Positions 8,046 to 17,921 are shown, numbered from the stretch's first letter. The stretch: DNA of 64,000 nucleotides from Rhodococcus sp. 06-235-1A (GCF_002258785.1 NZ_NOYI01000020.1:104773-168772); one strand, 5' to 3'. Notes: generated from the letters alone by a model not told the origin. Program-made: numbers and translations.

Positions 8046-9388
8046 TACGCGCTGTGGCGACCCGAGCCCCGCGATCGAGCGGGCTTGGGCGTCCGGGACG
8101 GTGCGCTCGAACGCGTCGAGGTGAGCGGCCGGGCCAAGAGAACGGCAATCGCCGTGGTCAGCGGTACGGACAGGGCGAGGGCAACACCGCCGACAGCAGA
8201 TCGGACGATCTCGATGGCCACCGAATCGCCGGTGAGTACATCCTGGATGGACCGGTCGGCGACGCTGAAGAGCAGTAGCAGCGGCAGCGCACCACCGGCG
8301 TAGGCGAGCACGAGGGTGTAGACGGTACTGGCGATGTGATCGCGGCCCACCCGCATCGCGGCGGTGAAGATCTCCCGTCGCGACGCCGTCTCATCGACCG
8401 AGGCGAGCTCGAAGGCCGCCGACGCCTGAGTGATCGTCACGTCGTTGAGCACACCCAGCGAGCCGATGATGAAGCCCGCCAACAGCAGGCCGGTGACACT
8501 GACGTTGCCGATGTAGGTCTGCACGGCAGTGTTCTGTTCCTCGGACAACCCGGTCAGGTGGGTCATCCGGATGGCGACATAGGACAGCACTGCCGCCAAT
8601 GCCATCGACGTGAGAGTGCCCAGCAGCGCCGAGCTGGTGCGCAGGTTCACTCCGTGCGCCAGATACAGCACGGCATAGAGGATCACCGCACCGGCGACGA
8701 GGGCGACCGGAATGGCTGGTGCGCCGTCGAGCAGGGCGGGCAGCATGAAGACCACCAGCACGGCGAACGCGATGAGCAGGCCGACCAGTGCGCGAAATCC
8801 TCGCCAGCGGGCGACGACGCAGATGACCACGGCGAACACGCCGACGATCAGCGCCAACGGTAGGCCGCGGGAGTAGTCGTTGAAGGAGTATCGGACTCCA
8901 CCGGACGGATCGGCCTGCAGCACCATCCGGATGTCCTCGCCGGCGCTCAGGGTCGGTTGGCCGGGTCCCGGCGCGATCTCGAGTACCGTCCGTTTGCCCG
9001 CGTCCTCGCCTGTGGTGATGTCGACGATGCTGCGCTGACATTCGTACGAGTCGTTGACCGCAGGCGTCGGGTTGCCGGTGAACGCTCTGCCGGCGTCGGG
9101 ACTGCCGCAGGGTCCGATGCTCTGCGAGGTGATGGTGCCCGCTTCCGTGGACACCGCGCCTCCGCCGGAGGTCTGGAAGGGCAACGGGATGTCGACGCTC
9201 TGCTGGCTCGGCCACAGTGCAATTGCACCGGCGATGACGGCGACGGCGATGGCAACCAACAGCCCGACGACGACCTTGGCTGCCACCGGCCCCAACGGAG
9301 CCGGGGTATCGCTGTGGCCGTGGCCGTGACCGGCGTGGGAGTCGAGCCCCGGCTTGGTGCCGTCGGGAGGATTACCGTGTGGTGCCAC
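8045..9388 (-). CDS. YibE/F family membrane protein
   Basis: A 447-residue integral membrane protein starting at GTG. A His-rich N-terminus (HAGHGHGHSD) precedes the first membrane helix at about 33-55. An extracytoplasmic domain of about 120 residues follows, then seven or so further helices. The segment TGLLLAGFIIGSLGVLNDVTITQASA is the hallmark of the YibE/F family, whose members in Gram-positives are poorly characterised transporter-like proteins. No transport substrate can be inferred. It is convergent with ald. Confidence 0.85.
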   Translation of the reverse strand: MAPHGNPPDGTKPGLDSHAGHGHGHSDTPAPLGPVAAKVVVGLLVAIAVAVIAGAIALWPSQQSVDIPLPFQTSGGGAVSTEAGTITSQSIGPCGSPDAGRAFTGNPTPAVNDSYECQRSIVDITTGEDAGKRTVLEIAPGPGQPTLSAGEDIRMVLQADPSGGVRYSFNDYSRGLPLALIVGVFAVVICVVARWRGFRALVGLLIAFAVLVVFMLPALLDGAPAIPVALVAGAVILYAVLYLAHGVNLRTSSALLGTLTSMALAAVLSYVAIRMTHLTGLSEEQNTAVQTYIGNVSVTGLLLAGFIIGSLGVLNDVTITQASAAFELASVDETASRREIFTAAMRVGRDHIASTVYTLVLAYAGGALPLLLLFSVADRSIQDVLTGDSVAIEIVRSAVGGVALALSVPLTTAIAVLLARPLTSTRSSAPSRTPKPARSRGSGRHSA

Positions 9389-9617
9389 GGTGCAAGGCTA
9401 GTACGGGGCCGGGTCGGCGGCCGATGCGAGGAGCTCGGTGGCGGGGAGCAGGGGGGGCGTCCCCCGCCACCACCTGACCGACCCGGGGGGGAGGGGACGA
9501 CCAGGGCTCGCGGGCACCGAAGTGCCGTCCGCCAATGTACAGATCATTCGCCGCCCCGGCGGGGTCACGCCGATGTTTTGTGCATCACTTTCTACTACTG
9601 CGAAGTAACTTTGCGTG

Positions 9618-10868
9618 TCATTGCTTGTACGACGCGAGGAAGTTACCGAACCTCTCGATCGCAACGGCCAGATCTCGTGCCCACGGCAGCGTCACGATCC
9701 GGACGTGATCGTGGCCGGGCCAGTTGAATCCGGTGCCCTGAACCACCAGGATCTTCTCCTGCAACAGCAGATCCTGGACGAGCTTCTCGTCGTCGTAGAT
9801 CTCGTGCACCTCGGGATCGAGCCACGGAAACGCATACAGCGCACCCCGCGGCTTGACGCACGAGACACCGTGAATCGCGTTGAGTTTCTCCCACGCGACG
9901 TCGCGCTGCTCGAGCAACCGTCCGCCGGGCAGGATCAGGTCCTCGATGCTCTGATAGCCGCCGAGTGCAACCTGAATGGCATGCTGCGCAGGCACATTGG
10001 GACACAGTCGGGTCGATGCGAGAAGGTCGATGCCCTCGATGAAACCCGCGGCGTGCTTCTTCGGGCCGGTGATCGCGAGCCACCCCGCGCGGTATCCGGC
10101 CACCCGATATGCCTTGGACAGTCCGTTGTACGTCAGGCACAGCAGATCGGGAGCCAAGCTCGCCAGCGAGGTGTGCTGTGCGTCGTCGTAGAGGATCCGG
10201 TCGTAGATCTCGTCCGCGAGCAGCAGCAGTTGGTACTTGCGTGCCAGATCGACGATGCCCTGCAGAACTTCCTTCGAGTACACCGCGCCGGTCGGGTTGT
10301 TGGGGTTGATCACGAGTAGCGCGACGGTCTTGGGAGTGATCTTCGACTCGATATCGGCGAGATCGGGATTCCAGCCGTTCTCCTCGTCGCACATGTAGTG
10401 CACGGCTTTGCCGCCGGACAGCGTCGTCATCGCTGTCCACAGGGGGTAGTCCGGGGCCGGGATCAGTACCTCGTCACCGTCGTCGAGCAGCGCCTGCATC
10501 GTCATCGTGATGAGCTCGGAGACTCCGTTGCCGAGATAGATGTCGTCGACGTCGAGCTCGGGGAACCCCGGTTCGAGCTCGTAGCGCGTGACGATGGCCC
10601 GCCGAGCCGACAGAATGCCCTTCGACTCGGAGTACCCCTGGGCAACCGGCAACGCGGCGATCATGTCGCGCACGATCACATCGGGGGCCTCGAAACCGAA
10701 CGGTGCCGGATTGCCGATGTTGAGCTTGAGGATGCGGTGACCCTCGGCTTCGAGCCGGGCGGCGTGGGCGTGTACCGGTCCGCGGATCTCGTACAGCACG
10801 TTCTGCAGCTTGGTCGACTGCTGCAACGTGCGGTAACGCGGCTGGGAGTGGATCTGCGGAGTGGTCAC
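9618..10868 (-). CDS. PLP-dependent aminotransferase (AlaA/AspC-type, class I)
   Basis: A 416-residue fold-type I aminotransferase. The PLP lysine lies in LTYNGLSKAYRVAGYRAGW, the cofactor aspartate in LLLADEIYDRI, and the substrate-loop asparagine in VINPNNPTGAVYS. By position and sequence it is the orthologue of the gene named aspC (Rv0337c) in M. tuberculosis. The family is closer to E. coli AlaA glutamate-pyruvate transaminase, so alanine rather than aspartate may be its main product (inference). It starts at GTG 10868 and is divergent from the SRAP gene. Confidence 0.9.
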   Translation of the reverse strand: MTTPQIHSQPRYRTLQQSTKLQNVLYEIRGPVHAHAARLEAEGHRILKLNIGNPAPFGFEAPDVIVRDMIAALPVAQGYSESKGILSARRAIVTRYELEPGFPELDVDDIYLGNGVSELITMTMQALLDDGDEVLIPAPDYPLWTAMTTLSGGKAVHYMCDEENGWNPDLADIESKITPKTVALLVINPNNPTGAVYSKEVLQGIVDLARKYQLLLLADEIYDRILYDDAQHTSLASLAPDLLCLTYNGLSKAYRVAGYRAGWLAITGPKKHAAGFIEGIDLLASTRLCPNVPAQHAIQVALGGYQSIEDLILPGGRLLEQRDVAWEKLNAIHGVSCVKPRGALYAFPWLDPEVHEIYDDEKLVQDLLLQEKILVVQGTGFNWPGHDHVRIVTLPWARDLAVAIERFGNFLASYKQ

Positions 10869-10966
10869 CCGTCATATCGTGCCAGGCGGGCGGTATCGGT
10901 TTCCACAAGGTTGTTTGCGCGCTTGTTTCTCGCGGGCTGTCGGTGGTTGGTGGAACAATCCCTCCC

Positions 10967-11704
10967 ATGTGCGGACGGTATGCCAGTACCCGGAGTGACA
11001 GTGACCTGCAGGCGGTGTTCGATATCGCCGAGACCGTGGGCGACGAGGTGCCGCCGTCGTACAACGTGGCCCCGACACAGACCGTGCGGACGGTGCTCGA
11101 ACGCTCGCCCAAGGATGAACCCGAGTCCGACGCCGTGCGGCAGCTGCGGTCGGTGCGCTGGGGTCTGATCCCCTCGTGGGCGAAGGACGCGAAAATCGGT
11201 TCCCGGCTGATCAACGCCAGGTCCGAGACCATCACCGAGAAGCCGTCGTTCAAGAAGGCAGCAAGCCGTCGACGATGCATCGTCCCTGCCGACGGGTACT
11301 ACGAGTGGGAGAAGCGAGACGGTGCCAAAGTGCCGTACTTCTTGCACGAAGGTGACACAGGTCGTTCCGCAGGCTCCACTCCTGGGGGCGTCTTGGCGAT
11401 GGCAGGCCTGTACGAACTCTGGCGGGACCCCACCAAGGCCGACGACGACGAGGACAGGTGGGTCTGGTCGGTCACCGTGCTCACGTCACCCGCCGCCGAC
11501 GCGCTCGGACACATCCACGATCGCTCGCCGGTCGTGCTCCCGCCGGATCTGCGCTCGAGCTGGCTCGATCCCGGCCTGACGGACCTCGGTGCGGTGCAGG
11601 ACCTGCTCGCGGCGATTCCCGAGCCGCGGCTCGAGCCCTACGAAGTGAGCACCGCGGTGAACAGCGTGAAGAACAACAGCCCGGAGCTGTTGACGCCGGT
11701 GTAG
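10967..11704 (+). CDS. SOS response-associated peptidase (SRAP/HMCES/YedK family)
   Basis: A 245-residue SRAP protein that recognises abasic sites in single-stranded DNA and forms a protective covalent link through the N-terminal cysteine. The start at ATG 10967 gives MCGRYAST, placing the catalytic Cys at position 2 after Met removal; an earlier in-frame start would bury it and is rejected. Other family residues are seen in YNVAPTQ (Asn), DGYYEWEK (Glu) and HIHDRSPVVL (His). No LexA box was noticed upstream. Confidence 0.93.
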   Translation: MCGRYASTRSDSDLQAVFDIAETVGDEVPPSYNVAPTQTVRTVLERSPKDEPESDAVRQLRSVRWGLIPSWAKDAKIGSRLINARSETITEKPSFKKAASRRRCIVPADGYYEWEKRDGAKVPYFLHEGDTGRSAGSTPGGVLAMAGLYELWRDPTKADDDEDRWVWSVTVLTSPAADALGHIHDRSPVVLPPDLRSSWLDPGLTDLGAVQDLLAAIPEPRLEPYEVSTAVNSVKNNSPELLTPV

Positions 11705-11707
11705 CGA

Positions 11708-11935
11708 TCAGGTGAGTCTCGTTCGGCAGATGTCGAGAATGGCGGCCCGCTCGTCGGGGGACAGATCCTCGGCAACCGGCGAATCGAGAATGCGACGCAG
11801 TCGCTGGAAGTACGTGCGTCCATCGACGCCGAAGGCCACGTAGATGTCTTCGTCGCTGCCGCCACCGTAGCCCCGCCACGTTCGGCCGAATGTCAGAATC
11901 TCGTGGTCCACCGAGTGGGTAGTGGTCCGGCGCAT
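11708..11935 (-). CDS. Small DUF3263-like protein
   Basis: A 75-residue protein starting at ATG 11935. The block HEILTFGRTWRGYGGGSDEDIYVAFGVDGRTYFQRLRRILD resembles the DUF3263 family of short actinobacterial proteins (ILDFERQWW..AGAKE..I...F.MS..RYYQ.L). The family may be a compact helix-turn-helix-type fold, but no function is known. It is convergent with the SRAP gene, with only 3 bases between the two stop codons. Confidence 0.65.
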   Translation of the reverse strand: MRRTTTHSVDHEILTFGRTWRGYGGGSDEDIYVAFGVDGRTYFQRLRRILDSPVAEDLSPDERAAILDICRTRLT

Positions 11936-12036
11936 GATGTTCCCCCTAGTGCTGCTTGTCACCCATCATCCGGGTCACGGTTGAAGGGCCGGTGAACAAC
12001 GCGTTACGGGCACGTCAGTTCACTAGGGTGGATGGC

Positions 12037-13947
12037 GTGACCGCACTCGCATACGGATCCTGGCCCTCACCCATCTCTGCAGCCGACCTGTCGTCGGCGG
12101 GCCACCCTGTCGAGGGTGGTCGCTTTGTCGGTAGCGAGATCTGGTGGTCCGAACTGCGGCCCGCCGAAGAGGGTCGCACCGCGATCTGTCGCTTTGTCGA
12201 CGGTGAAGTGCAGGCAATACTGCCCGCGCCGTTCAATGCCCGAACCCGCGTCCACGAGTACGGCGGAGGAGCCTGGACTGCCACCCCCGAGGGCGACCTG
12301 GTGTTCGCAGAGTTCTCCGATCAGCGCGTCTACCGTCTCACCCCCGGCGGCGTACCGATAGCTCTGACGCCGAAACCGGCTGTGGCGTCGAGCATTCGGT
12401 ATGCCGAACTGTCGGTGGTCGGCACGGACGCGATTGCGGTCCGCGAGACGCACGACGCCGGCGCGGTGTCCAGAGACATCGTGGCCATCGATCTCGGCGG
12501 TAACGGAGTGCGTTCGCTGGTGTCGGGCTCGGACTTCCTGGCGTTCCCACGACTCTCGCCCGACGGCACCCGCATCGCCTGGATCGCATGGAATCATCCG
12601 CAGATGCCCTGGGACGGAACCGAACTGCGTGTGGCATCGCTGGCGGATCCGGAGAACTGGACGGTGCTGCTCGGCTCGACCGAGGAATCGGTGATGCAGC
12701 CGGAATGGATCGACGACGAGTCGTTGTACGTCATCAGTGACCGAAGTGGTTGGTGGAACCTGTATTCGGTCATGCTCGACGGGACGGTCACCCCGCTGTC
12801 GACACTCGACGCCGACTTCGGGGCTCCGCTGTGGCGGTTGGGGTCGAGTTGGTATTCGGTGCTGGGCGACGGAAAGCTGCTGACCGTACGGACCTTCGGC
12901 ACCGACACGTTGGCGGTACTCGATCCCGTGTCCGGGGCCCTGGACGACATCGCGCTCGACGGCGTCACGTCGGTCGGTCTCGGTGGGCATTCGGGGTCGA
13001 CCGTGTTGATCAAGGGCGGCGGAGCGCAGGTGGCCGGTGGGCTGTTCGCTCTCGACCTCGGCTCGCGCGAACTGAACTCTGTGCGTTCGGGTTTCGAGTC
13101 CGTCCCCGACGATGCCTTCCTGCCCGAAGGGCGTCAGGTGACGTTCCACGGCCCCGACCGTGAAGTGCACGCCATCGCCTACGCGCCGCGCAACCCGTCC
13201 TACGAAGGGCTGGACGGGGAACTGCCGCCGTATGTCGCCTTCGTGCACGGCGGCCCGACCGCACACGTGGCACCCGCGCTGAACCCGTTGTTCGCGTACT
13301 TCACCAGCCGCGGAATCGGCGTCGTCGACGTGAACTACGGCGGGTCGAGTGGATACGGCCGCGAGTACCGCAACCGGCTACGTGGGCAGTGGGGCGTCGT
13401 CGACGTCGAAGACACCATCGCCGCAGTGCAGGGGCTGGCCGACAGCGGCCTCGCCGACCCGCGCCGTTTGGCCATCGAGGGCGGCTCCGCAGGTGGGTGG
13501 ACGGTACTGGCTGCGCTGACGTCTTCTGACGTGTTCGCCTGCGGCGCATCATATTTCGGTGTTGCCGAGCTGGAGCTGTTCGTCGCCGAGACTCACGACT
13601 TCGAGTCCCGCTACATCGACGGACTCATCGGACCGTTGCCCGAGGCCATCGACCTGTACCGCACCCGCGCGCCGGTCAACAATGTCGACGGACTCTCGTG
13701 TCCGGTGCTGTTGCTGCAAGGGCTCGACGATCCGATCGTGCCGCCGTCACAGGCCGAACGATTCAGGGACGCCATGATGCAGAAGGGAATTCCGCACGCC
13801 TACCTGGCCTACGCCGGAGAATCGCACGGATTCCGCAAACTGGAGACGCAGGTGAACGCGCGAGAGTCCGAACTGTCCTTCTACGGCCAGGTCATGGGAT
13901 TCACGCCGCCCGGGAATCCCCGAGCTGCAGCTGTGGCGTCCCACTAG
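12037..13947 (+). CDS. S9 family prolyl oligopeptidase-type peptidase
   Basis: A 636-residue serine peptidase with an N-terminal beta-propeller (about 1-380) and a C-terminal alpha/beta hydrolase domain. The triad is readable: Ser in IEGGSAGGWTVL, Asp in QGLDDPIVPPSQ, His in GESHGF. An oxyanion segment FVHGGPTAHV lies near the hydrolase N-terminus. GTG at 12037 is chosen because an AGGGTGGA ribosome site precedes it and no signal peptide is seen, so the enzyme is probably cytoplasmic. The upstream frame extension lacks family similarity. Its stop codon overlaps that of the convergent small gene. Confidence 0.9.
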   Translation: MTALAYGSWPSPISAADLSSAGHPVEGGRFVGSEIWWSELRPAEEGRTAICRFVDGEVQAILPAPFNARTRVHEYGGGAWTATPEGDLVFAEFSDQRVYRLTPGGVPIALTPKPAVASSIRYAELSVVGTDAIAVRETHDAGAVSRDIVAIDLGGNGVRSLVSGSDFLAFPRLSPDGTRIAWIAWNHPQMPWDGTELRVASLADPENWTVLLGSTEESVMQPEWIDDESLYVISDRSGWWNLYSVMLDGTVTPLSTLDADFGAPLWRLGSSWYSVLGDGKLLTVRTFGTDTLAVLDPVSGALDDIALDGVTSVGLGGHSGSTVLIKGGGAQVAGGLFALDLGSRELNSVRSGFESVPDDAFLPEGRQVTFHGPDREVHAIAYAPRNPSYEGLDGELPPYVAFVHGGPTAHVAPALNPLFAYFTSRGIGVVDVNYGGSSGYGREYRNRLRGQWGVVDVEDTIAAVQGLADSGLADPRRLAIEGGSAGGWTVLAALTSSDVFACGASYFGVAELELFVAETHDFESRYIDGLIGPLPEAIDLYRTRAPVNNVDGLSCPVLLLQGLDDPIVPPSQAERFRDAMMQKGIPHAYLAYAGESHGFRKLETQVNARESELSFYGQVMGFTPPGNPRAAAVASH

Positions 13948-14213
13948 CTGACTGGTGGGCGCGCGCGCTTCGCTTCCAGAAACTCGAGTAGCGCGCTGGG
14001 GATCGCGCAGTACTTGCTGTTGCCTTCGGACAACTTGCTGCCTGCCTCGAACGCTGCCTTCGATGGGCCGTTGTGTTCGCGGATGAGGGTACACAGGAGC
14101 TCGTCGGTGCGGCCGGACTCGCAACACTTCTCGACGTGCGCTCGGTCGTCGAGGGTCAACGCCGACCACCACTCGTCGTAGCGTCGCCAGAGCTTGTCCG
14201 CGTCGTCGGTCAT
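13944..14213 (-). CDS. Small hypothetical protein
   Basis: An 89-residue protein starting MTDDADKLWRRYDEWWSAL at ATG 14213; a longer reading frame upstream looks non-coding. It is charged and helical with two cysteines in VEKCCESGRTDELLCTLI. I do not recognise a family. It is convergent with the S9 peptidase gene, with overlapping stops (CTAG). Confidence 0.6.
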   Translation of the reverse strand: MTDDADKLWRRYDEWWSALTLDDRAHVEKCCESGRTDELLCTLIREHNGPSKAAFEAGSKLSEGNSKYCAIPSALLEFLEAKRARPPVS

Positions 14214-14302
14214 GCCTGCTCCTACTTCTCGGGTACGCCGTGCGATTCCGACCATACTCACGGTGTCCGATTCCGCCACTTCCGAGGGGGTCCGCGGGAA
14301 AC

Positions 14303-14513
14303 TCACACTGCTTGTGCAGGGTGCATGCCGGTATTTCGACGCGACAAGGGGTGCGCGGTCGGTAGAGAGGTCGCTCGGTTGCCTCCCCCGGCTCTGTCGG
14401 CAGCATCGCGGATCATCCGATCGACGAGCTCGGGGCGATCGAGATCCGACCAGGCGATGCGCACCACCTGACGGTGATCGGTACCTGCAGCTGCGGGGTG
14501 TAATCCAGGTGAA
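14303..14513 (-). pseudogene. Possible C-terminal remnant of a DUF559-type endonuclease
   Basis: On the minus strand the 377-base gap 14214-14590 has a frame, without its own convincing start, that reads DHRQVVRIAWSDLDRPELVDRMI. This resembles the end of DUF559/Vsr-like nuclease domains (VVRITW..L..PE.V). Upstream the frame runs out into the etfD terminator region, so if real it is only a relic. Apart from this and the terminator I see nothing else in the gap. Confidence 0.25.
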
Positions 14514-14530
14514 GCAGCAACATGACTGAC

Positions 14531-14572
14531 GACTGCGCGCCCCTGCTCTGAAGTGAGCAGGGGCGCGCAGTC
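14531..14572 (-). terminator. Terminator hairpin downstream of etfD
   Basis: An 18-bp perfect inverted repeat (GACTGCGCGCCCCTGCTC with its complement) around a 6-base loop, 19 bases beyond the etfD stop codon. There is no long T-run, which is common for actinobacterial terminators. Confidence 0.8.
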
Positions 14573-14590
14573 GGTAAAACGGGTGTGAGG

Positions 14591-17500
14591 TTACTTCCGG
14601 CGACCGGGAACCTTTGCCCCCGGAGCGAATCCGAGTCCACCGGCCTTCGGCTTGGGCGGAGTCCGATCATCCGAACCGTTGGACGCCGCGTCACCCGCAG
14701 TGTCCGACGCTTCTGCCTTCGGTGCCTCTGCCTCGGTTGCCGGTGCGTCAGCGACCGATGTCTCGGCCTCCGGAGTCGGCTCGGCCTTCTCGGGCTCTGC
14801 TTTCTCCGGCTCGGCCGGTGTTGCGGCAGGTGCAGCGGCCGCACCCGGTGTGCGCGCGCCCGGCTTCTTGAATCCGGACTTCACGGCCAGACCCTTGGGC
14901 TGGACGGTCGGCTTGGATTCTGCTGCAACGGACTCCGTTGCAGCAGCCTCGGTGGCGGGTGTCTCGCTGGCAGGTGCCTCGGCAGCCGGAGCTGCTGCAG
15001 CAGGGGCACTCGCAGTCTTGGCACCCGGCTTCTTGAATCCGGACTTCACGGCCAGGCCCTTGGGCTGGACGGTCGGCTTGGATTCGGTTGCAGCAGAAGC
15101 AGATTCGCCAGCGGCTTCCGGGGCGGGTGACGACGCCGCAGTGGCCTCGGCAGGCTTGCCCGGTGCCTTCGCGCCCGGCTTCTTGAAGCCGGACTTCACA
15201 GCCAGGCCCTTGGGCTTGACCGACGGAGTCGACTCCGAGGTTTCCGTGGTAGCAGGTGCTTCGGTCGCAGCGGGAGCATCGGCGGGCGCAGGTGCGGCCG
15301 CCTTCGCGCCGGGGGCCTTGCCCTTCATCTGCAGGCCCTTGCCGCCGGGTGCCTTGCCGCCGGCCATTCCGAGACCCTTGGGCTTGGCTGCTGGTGCGGC
15401 TTCCTCCGTGGATTCTTCGGCCTTGGTGGCAGAACCGGGTGCCTTCGCTCCCGGTGCCTTGGCCAGACCCTTCATCTTCAGTCCGCCGCCTGCCTTGGGA
15501 GCCGGAGCTGCCGGGGCGGACTTCGCCTCGGCCGGTTCCTCGACGGGTGCGATGCGTTCGGCCTCTTCGACCTCGGCAGCGTTCTCGGTGGCCAGCTCCT
15601 CCTGCGGAGTGCGCTCACGGGGGATGACCTTGATGTTCTCGGCCAACACCGAGGACTCGACGCGGGTGATCGACTCGAGCATCAGCTGCGCGACATCGAC
15701 GACCTCGACGCCCTCGTGCGCACCGCCTTCCTGCCGTGCAGTGACACCGTCGGTGAGCATGACGCGGCAGAACGGGCAACCAGTGGCGATCTTCTTCGGG
15801 TTGGTGGCGAGTGCCTCGTCGACCCGGTCGATGTTGATGCGCTTGCCGATGTTCTCTTCCATCCACATGCGCGCGCCACCGGCGCCACAGCACATCGACC
15901 GCTCACCGTGGCGCGGCATTTCCTTGAGGTTGGAGCCCGACGCGGCCATGAGCTCACGCGGAGCGTCGTACACCTTGTTGTGACGGCCGAGGTAGCACGG
16001 GTCGTGGTAAGTGATGTCCTGGCTGACCGAGGCCACCGGGATCAGCTTTTTCTGTCGCACGAGACGGTTGAGGAGCTGTGTATGGTGCACCACCTCGTAG
16101 TCACCGCCGACCTGCGGGTACTCGTTGCCCAGCGCGTTGAAGCAGTGAGCGCAGGTGACGACGATCTTGCGCTTGCTGTGCTCGACGCCGTCGAACACAC
16201 TGTTCAGTGTTTCGATGTTCTGCATCGCGAGCTGCTGGAACAGGAACTCGTTGCCCGCGCGGCGAGCGGAGTCGCCGGTGCAGGTCTCGTCGGCTCCGAG
16301 CACCATGAACTTCACGCCTGCAGTGGCGAGCAGTTCGGCGACGGCCTTGGTGGTCTTCTTCGCGCGATCCTCGTATGCACCGGCACAGCCGACCCAGAAG
16401 AGGTATTCGTAGTCCTGGAACGAATCGGCGTCCTGGCCGAAGACCGGGATGTCGAAGTCCATCTCGTTGATCCAGTTGAGCCGGTCCTTGGAGTTCTGGC
16501 CCCAGGGGTTGCCCTTGTTCTCGAGGTTCTTGAACAAGCCGGCGAGCTCGGAAGGGAACTCCGATTCGATGAGCACCTGGTAGCGGCGCATGTCGATGAT
16601 GTGGTCGACGTGCTCGATGTCCACCGGGCACTGCTCGACGCACGCACCACACGTGGTGCAGCTCCACAGCACCTCGGGATCGATGATGCCGCCTTCGATG
16701 GCGTCGGCGACGAGTTTGCGGTCGGCCTCGTCACGGGCGGCCTGCGGAATCGCGTCGAGCTTCTTCTGATCGACGTTGCCCTCGGAGTCGACGAGTCCAA
16801 CCTCGTCACCAGCCATGTCCTTCTTGCCGCCGGCCAGCAGGTACGGAGCCTTGGCGTGGCTGTGGTCGCGCAGCGACATGATCAGCAGCTTGGGGGAGAG
16901 GGGCTTGCCGGTGTTCCAGGCGGGGCACTGCGACTGGCAGCGGCCGCACTCGGTGCACGTGGTGAAGTCGAGCCAGCCCTTCCAGCTGAAATCTTCGATC
17001 TTGCCTGCACCGAACGCGTCGACGTCGGGGTCGGCCTCTTCCATCTCGAGGACCTTGCCGCCGGACATCATCGGCTTGGCCGGGCCGAGGGCCACGGTGC
17101 CGTCGTCCATGCGCTTGAAGTAGATGTTGGGAAATGCCGTGAAGCGGTGCCACGCGACGCCCCAGTTGATGCGAGAACCGACCACGTACACCCACACCAT
17201 TGCTGACATGAGCTTGACGAACGCGAACGCCGACACCATTTCAGGACTGGCCGGAAGCAGTTCCGCCACGCGCATCGTGAAGAAGTCGGTGTAGGGGTTC
17301 GAGTGTCCGTAGGTCGCGATCTTGCCGGCCTTGACCAAGATCATGCCCAAGCCCTCGATGAGGACAATGGCTTCGACGAAGTAAGCGGCCTTGAAGTTCG
17401 ATCCGGCGAACCGTGACTGCCGGTCGGGATTACGCGGGTGGTTGAGCTGCCGAATGACGATGAGTGCGAGGATTCCGATGACTGTGGCAATGCCGAGGAC

Positions 17501-17848
17501 TTCGTCCATCAGGTGGTAAACGGCCCAGTCGCCGAATATCGGCCAGTGTCCCTCGGGATTGAACGTCTGAATGTTGGCTTCCATCGCGACCACTGCGCCG
17601 CCGAGGAAACCCCACATGACCAGCCAATGCGCCCAACCGACGGTGCGAAATTTGACCATCTTGGTGTGGGCCACGAACTCGACGACCATTTGCTTGAAGC
17701 GAGGCACTATCGGTCGCCAGCGATCGGGAGCGGGCTGGCCGAGCCTGACGATGCTGAACATCCGAATTCCACCGCGGACGAAGATGTACCAGCAGTAGAT
17801 GCTGATGACGGCACCTACGAAGCCGAGTGAGAGCGTCACGGCATTCAT
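14591..17848 (-). CDS. etfD: EtfD-type membrane iron-sulphur oxidoreductase with long Lys/Pro/Ala repeat tail
   Basis: A 1085-residue protein. Several N-terminal membrane helices (about 1-240) carry a haem/quinone-module-like domain. Two [4Fe-4S] ferredoxin motifs follow, CTECGRCQSQCP (about 296-307) and CTTCGACVEQCP (about 394-405), then two CCG-type cysteine-rich domains (CCGAGGARMW near 650). The orthologue Rv0338c was characterised as EtfD, passing electrons from acyl-CoA dehydrogenases through EtfBA to the membrane during fatty acid oxidation. The tail from about residue 780 is low-complexity: PKGLAVKSGFKKPGAK occurs three times and shorter KGL/PGAKAPG units several more. The mycobacterial protein is roughly 200 residues shorter. 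Two TetR-like operator dyads lie upstream. Confidence 0.9.
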   Translation of the reverse strand: MNAVTLSLGFVGAVISIYCWYIFVRGGIRMFSIVRLGQPAPDRWRPIVPRFKQMVVEFVAHTKMVKFRTVGWAHWLVMWGFLGGAVVAMEANIQTFNPEGHWPIFGDWAVYHLMDEVLGIATVIGILALIVIRQLNHPRNPDRQSRFAGSNFKAAYFVEAIVLIEGLGMILVKAGKIATYGHSNPYTDFFTMRVAELLPASPEMVSAFAFVKLMSAMVWVYVVGSRINWGVAWHRFTAFPNIYFKRMDDGTVALGPAKPMMSGGKVLEMEEADPDVDAFGAGKIEDFSWKGWLDFTTCTECGRCQSQCPAWNTGKPLSPKLLIMSLRDHSHAKAPYLLAGGKKDMAGDEVGLVDSEGNVDQKKLDAIPQAARDEADRKLVADAIEGGIIDPEVLWSCTTCGACVEQCPVDIEHVDHIIDMRRYQVLIESEFPSELAGLFKNLENKGNPWGQNSKDRLNWINEMDFDIPVFGQDADSFQDYEYLFWVGCAGAYEDRAKKTTKAVAELLATAGVKFMVLGADETCTGDSARRAGNEFLFQQLAMQNIETLNSVFDGVEHSKRKIVVTCAHCFNALGNEYPQVGGDYEVVHHTQLLNRLVRQKKLIPVASVSQDITYHDPCYLGRHNKVYDAPRELMAASGSNLKEMPRHGERSMCCGAGGARMWMEENIGKRINIDRVDEALATNPKKIATGCPFCRVMLTDGVTARQEGGAHEGVEVVDVAQLMLESITRVESSVLAENIKVIPRERTPQEELATENAAEVEEAERIAPVEEPAEAKSAPAAPAPKAGGGLKMKGLAKAPGAKAPGSATKAEESTEEAAPAAKPKGLGMAGGKAPGGKGLQMKGKAPGAKAAAPAPADAPAATEAPATTETSESTPSVKPKGLAVKSGFKKPGAKAPGKPAEATAASSPAPEAAGESASAATESKPTVQPKGLAVKSGFKKPGAKTASAPAAAAPAAEAPASETPATEAAATESVAAESKPTVQPKGLAVKSGFKKPGARTPGAAAAPAATPAEPEKAEPEKAEPTPEAETSVADAPATEAEAPKAEASDTAGDAASNGSDDRTPPKPKAGGLGFAPGAKVPGRRK

Positions 17849-17921
17849 GTCGCGGCCTTTCGTTCAAGTGGCAGCTGGAGGGCTACCGCGGGTTCAGCCC
17901 GTCGAGCATATGACGGTCTAT

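Noticed and set aside
9440..9500. Runs of G (GGGGGGG) between the YibE/F and aminotransferase genes as a possible G-quadruplex
   Set aside because: Only two long runs with irregular spacing; a simple GC-rich gap or weak terminator is as likely.
12067..13266. 399-residue open frame opposite the S9 peptidase
   Set aside because: Antisense shadow; the peptidase triad and propeller blades are on the plus strand.
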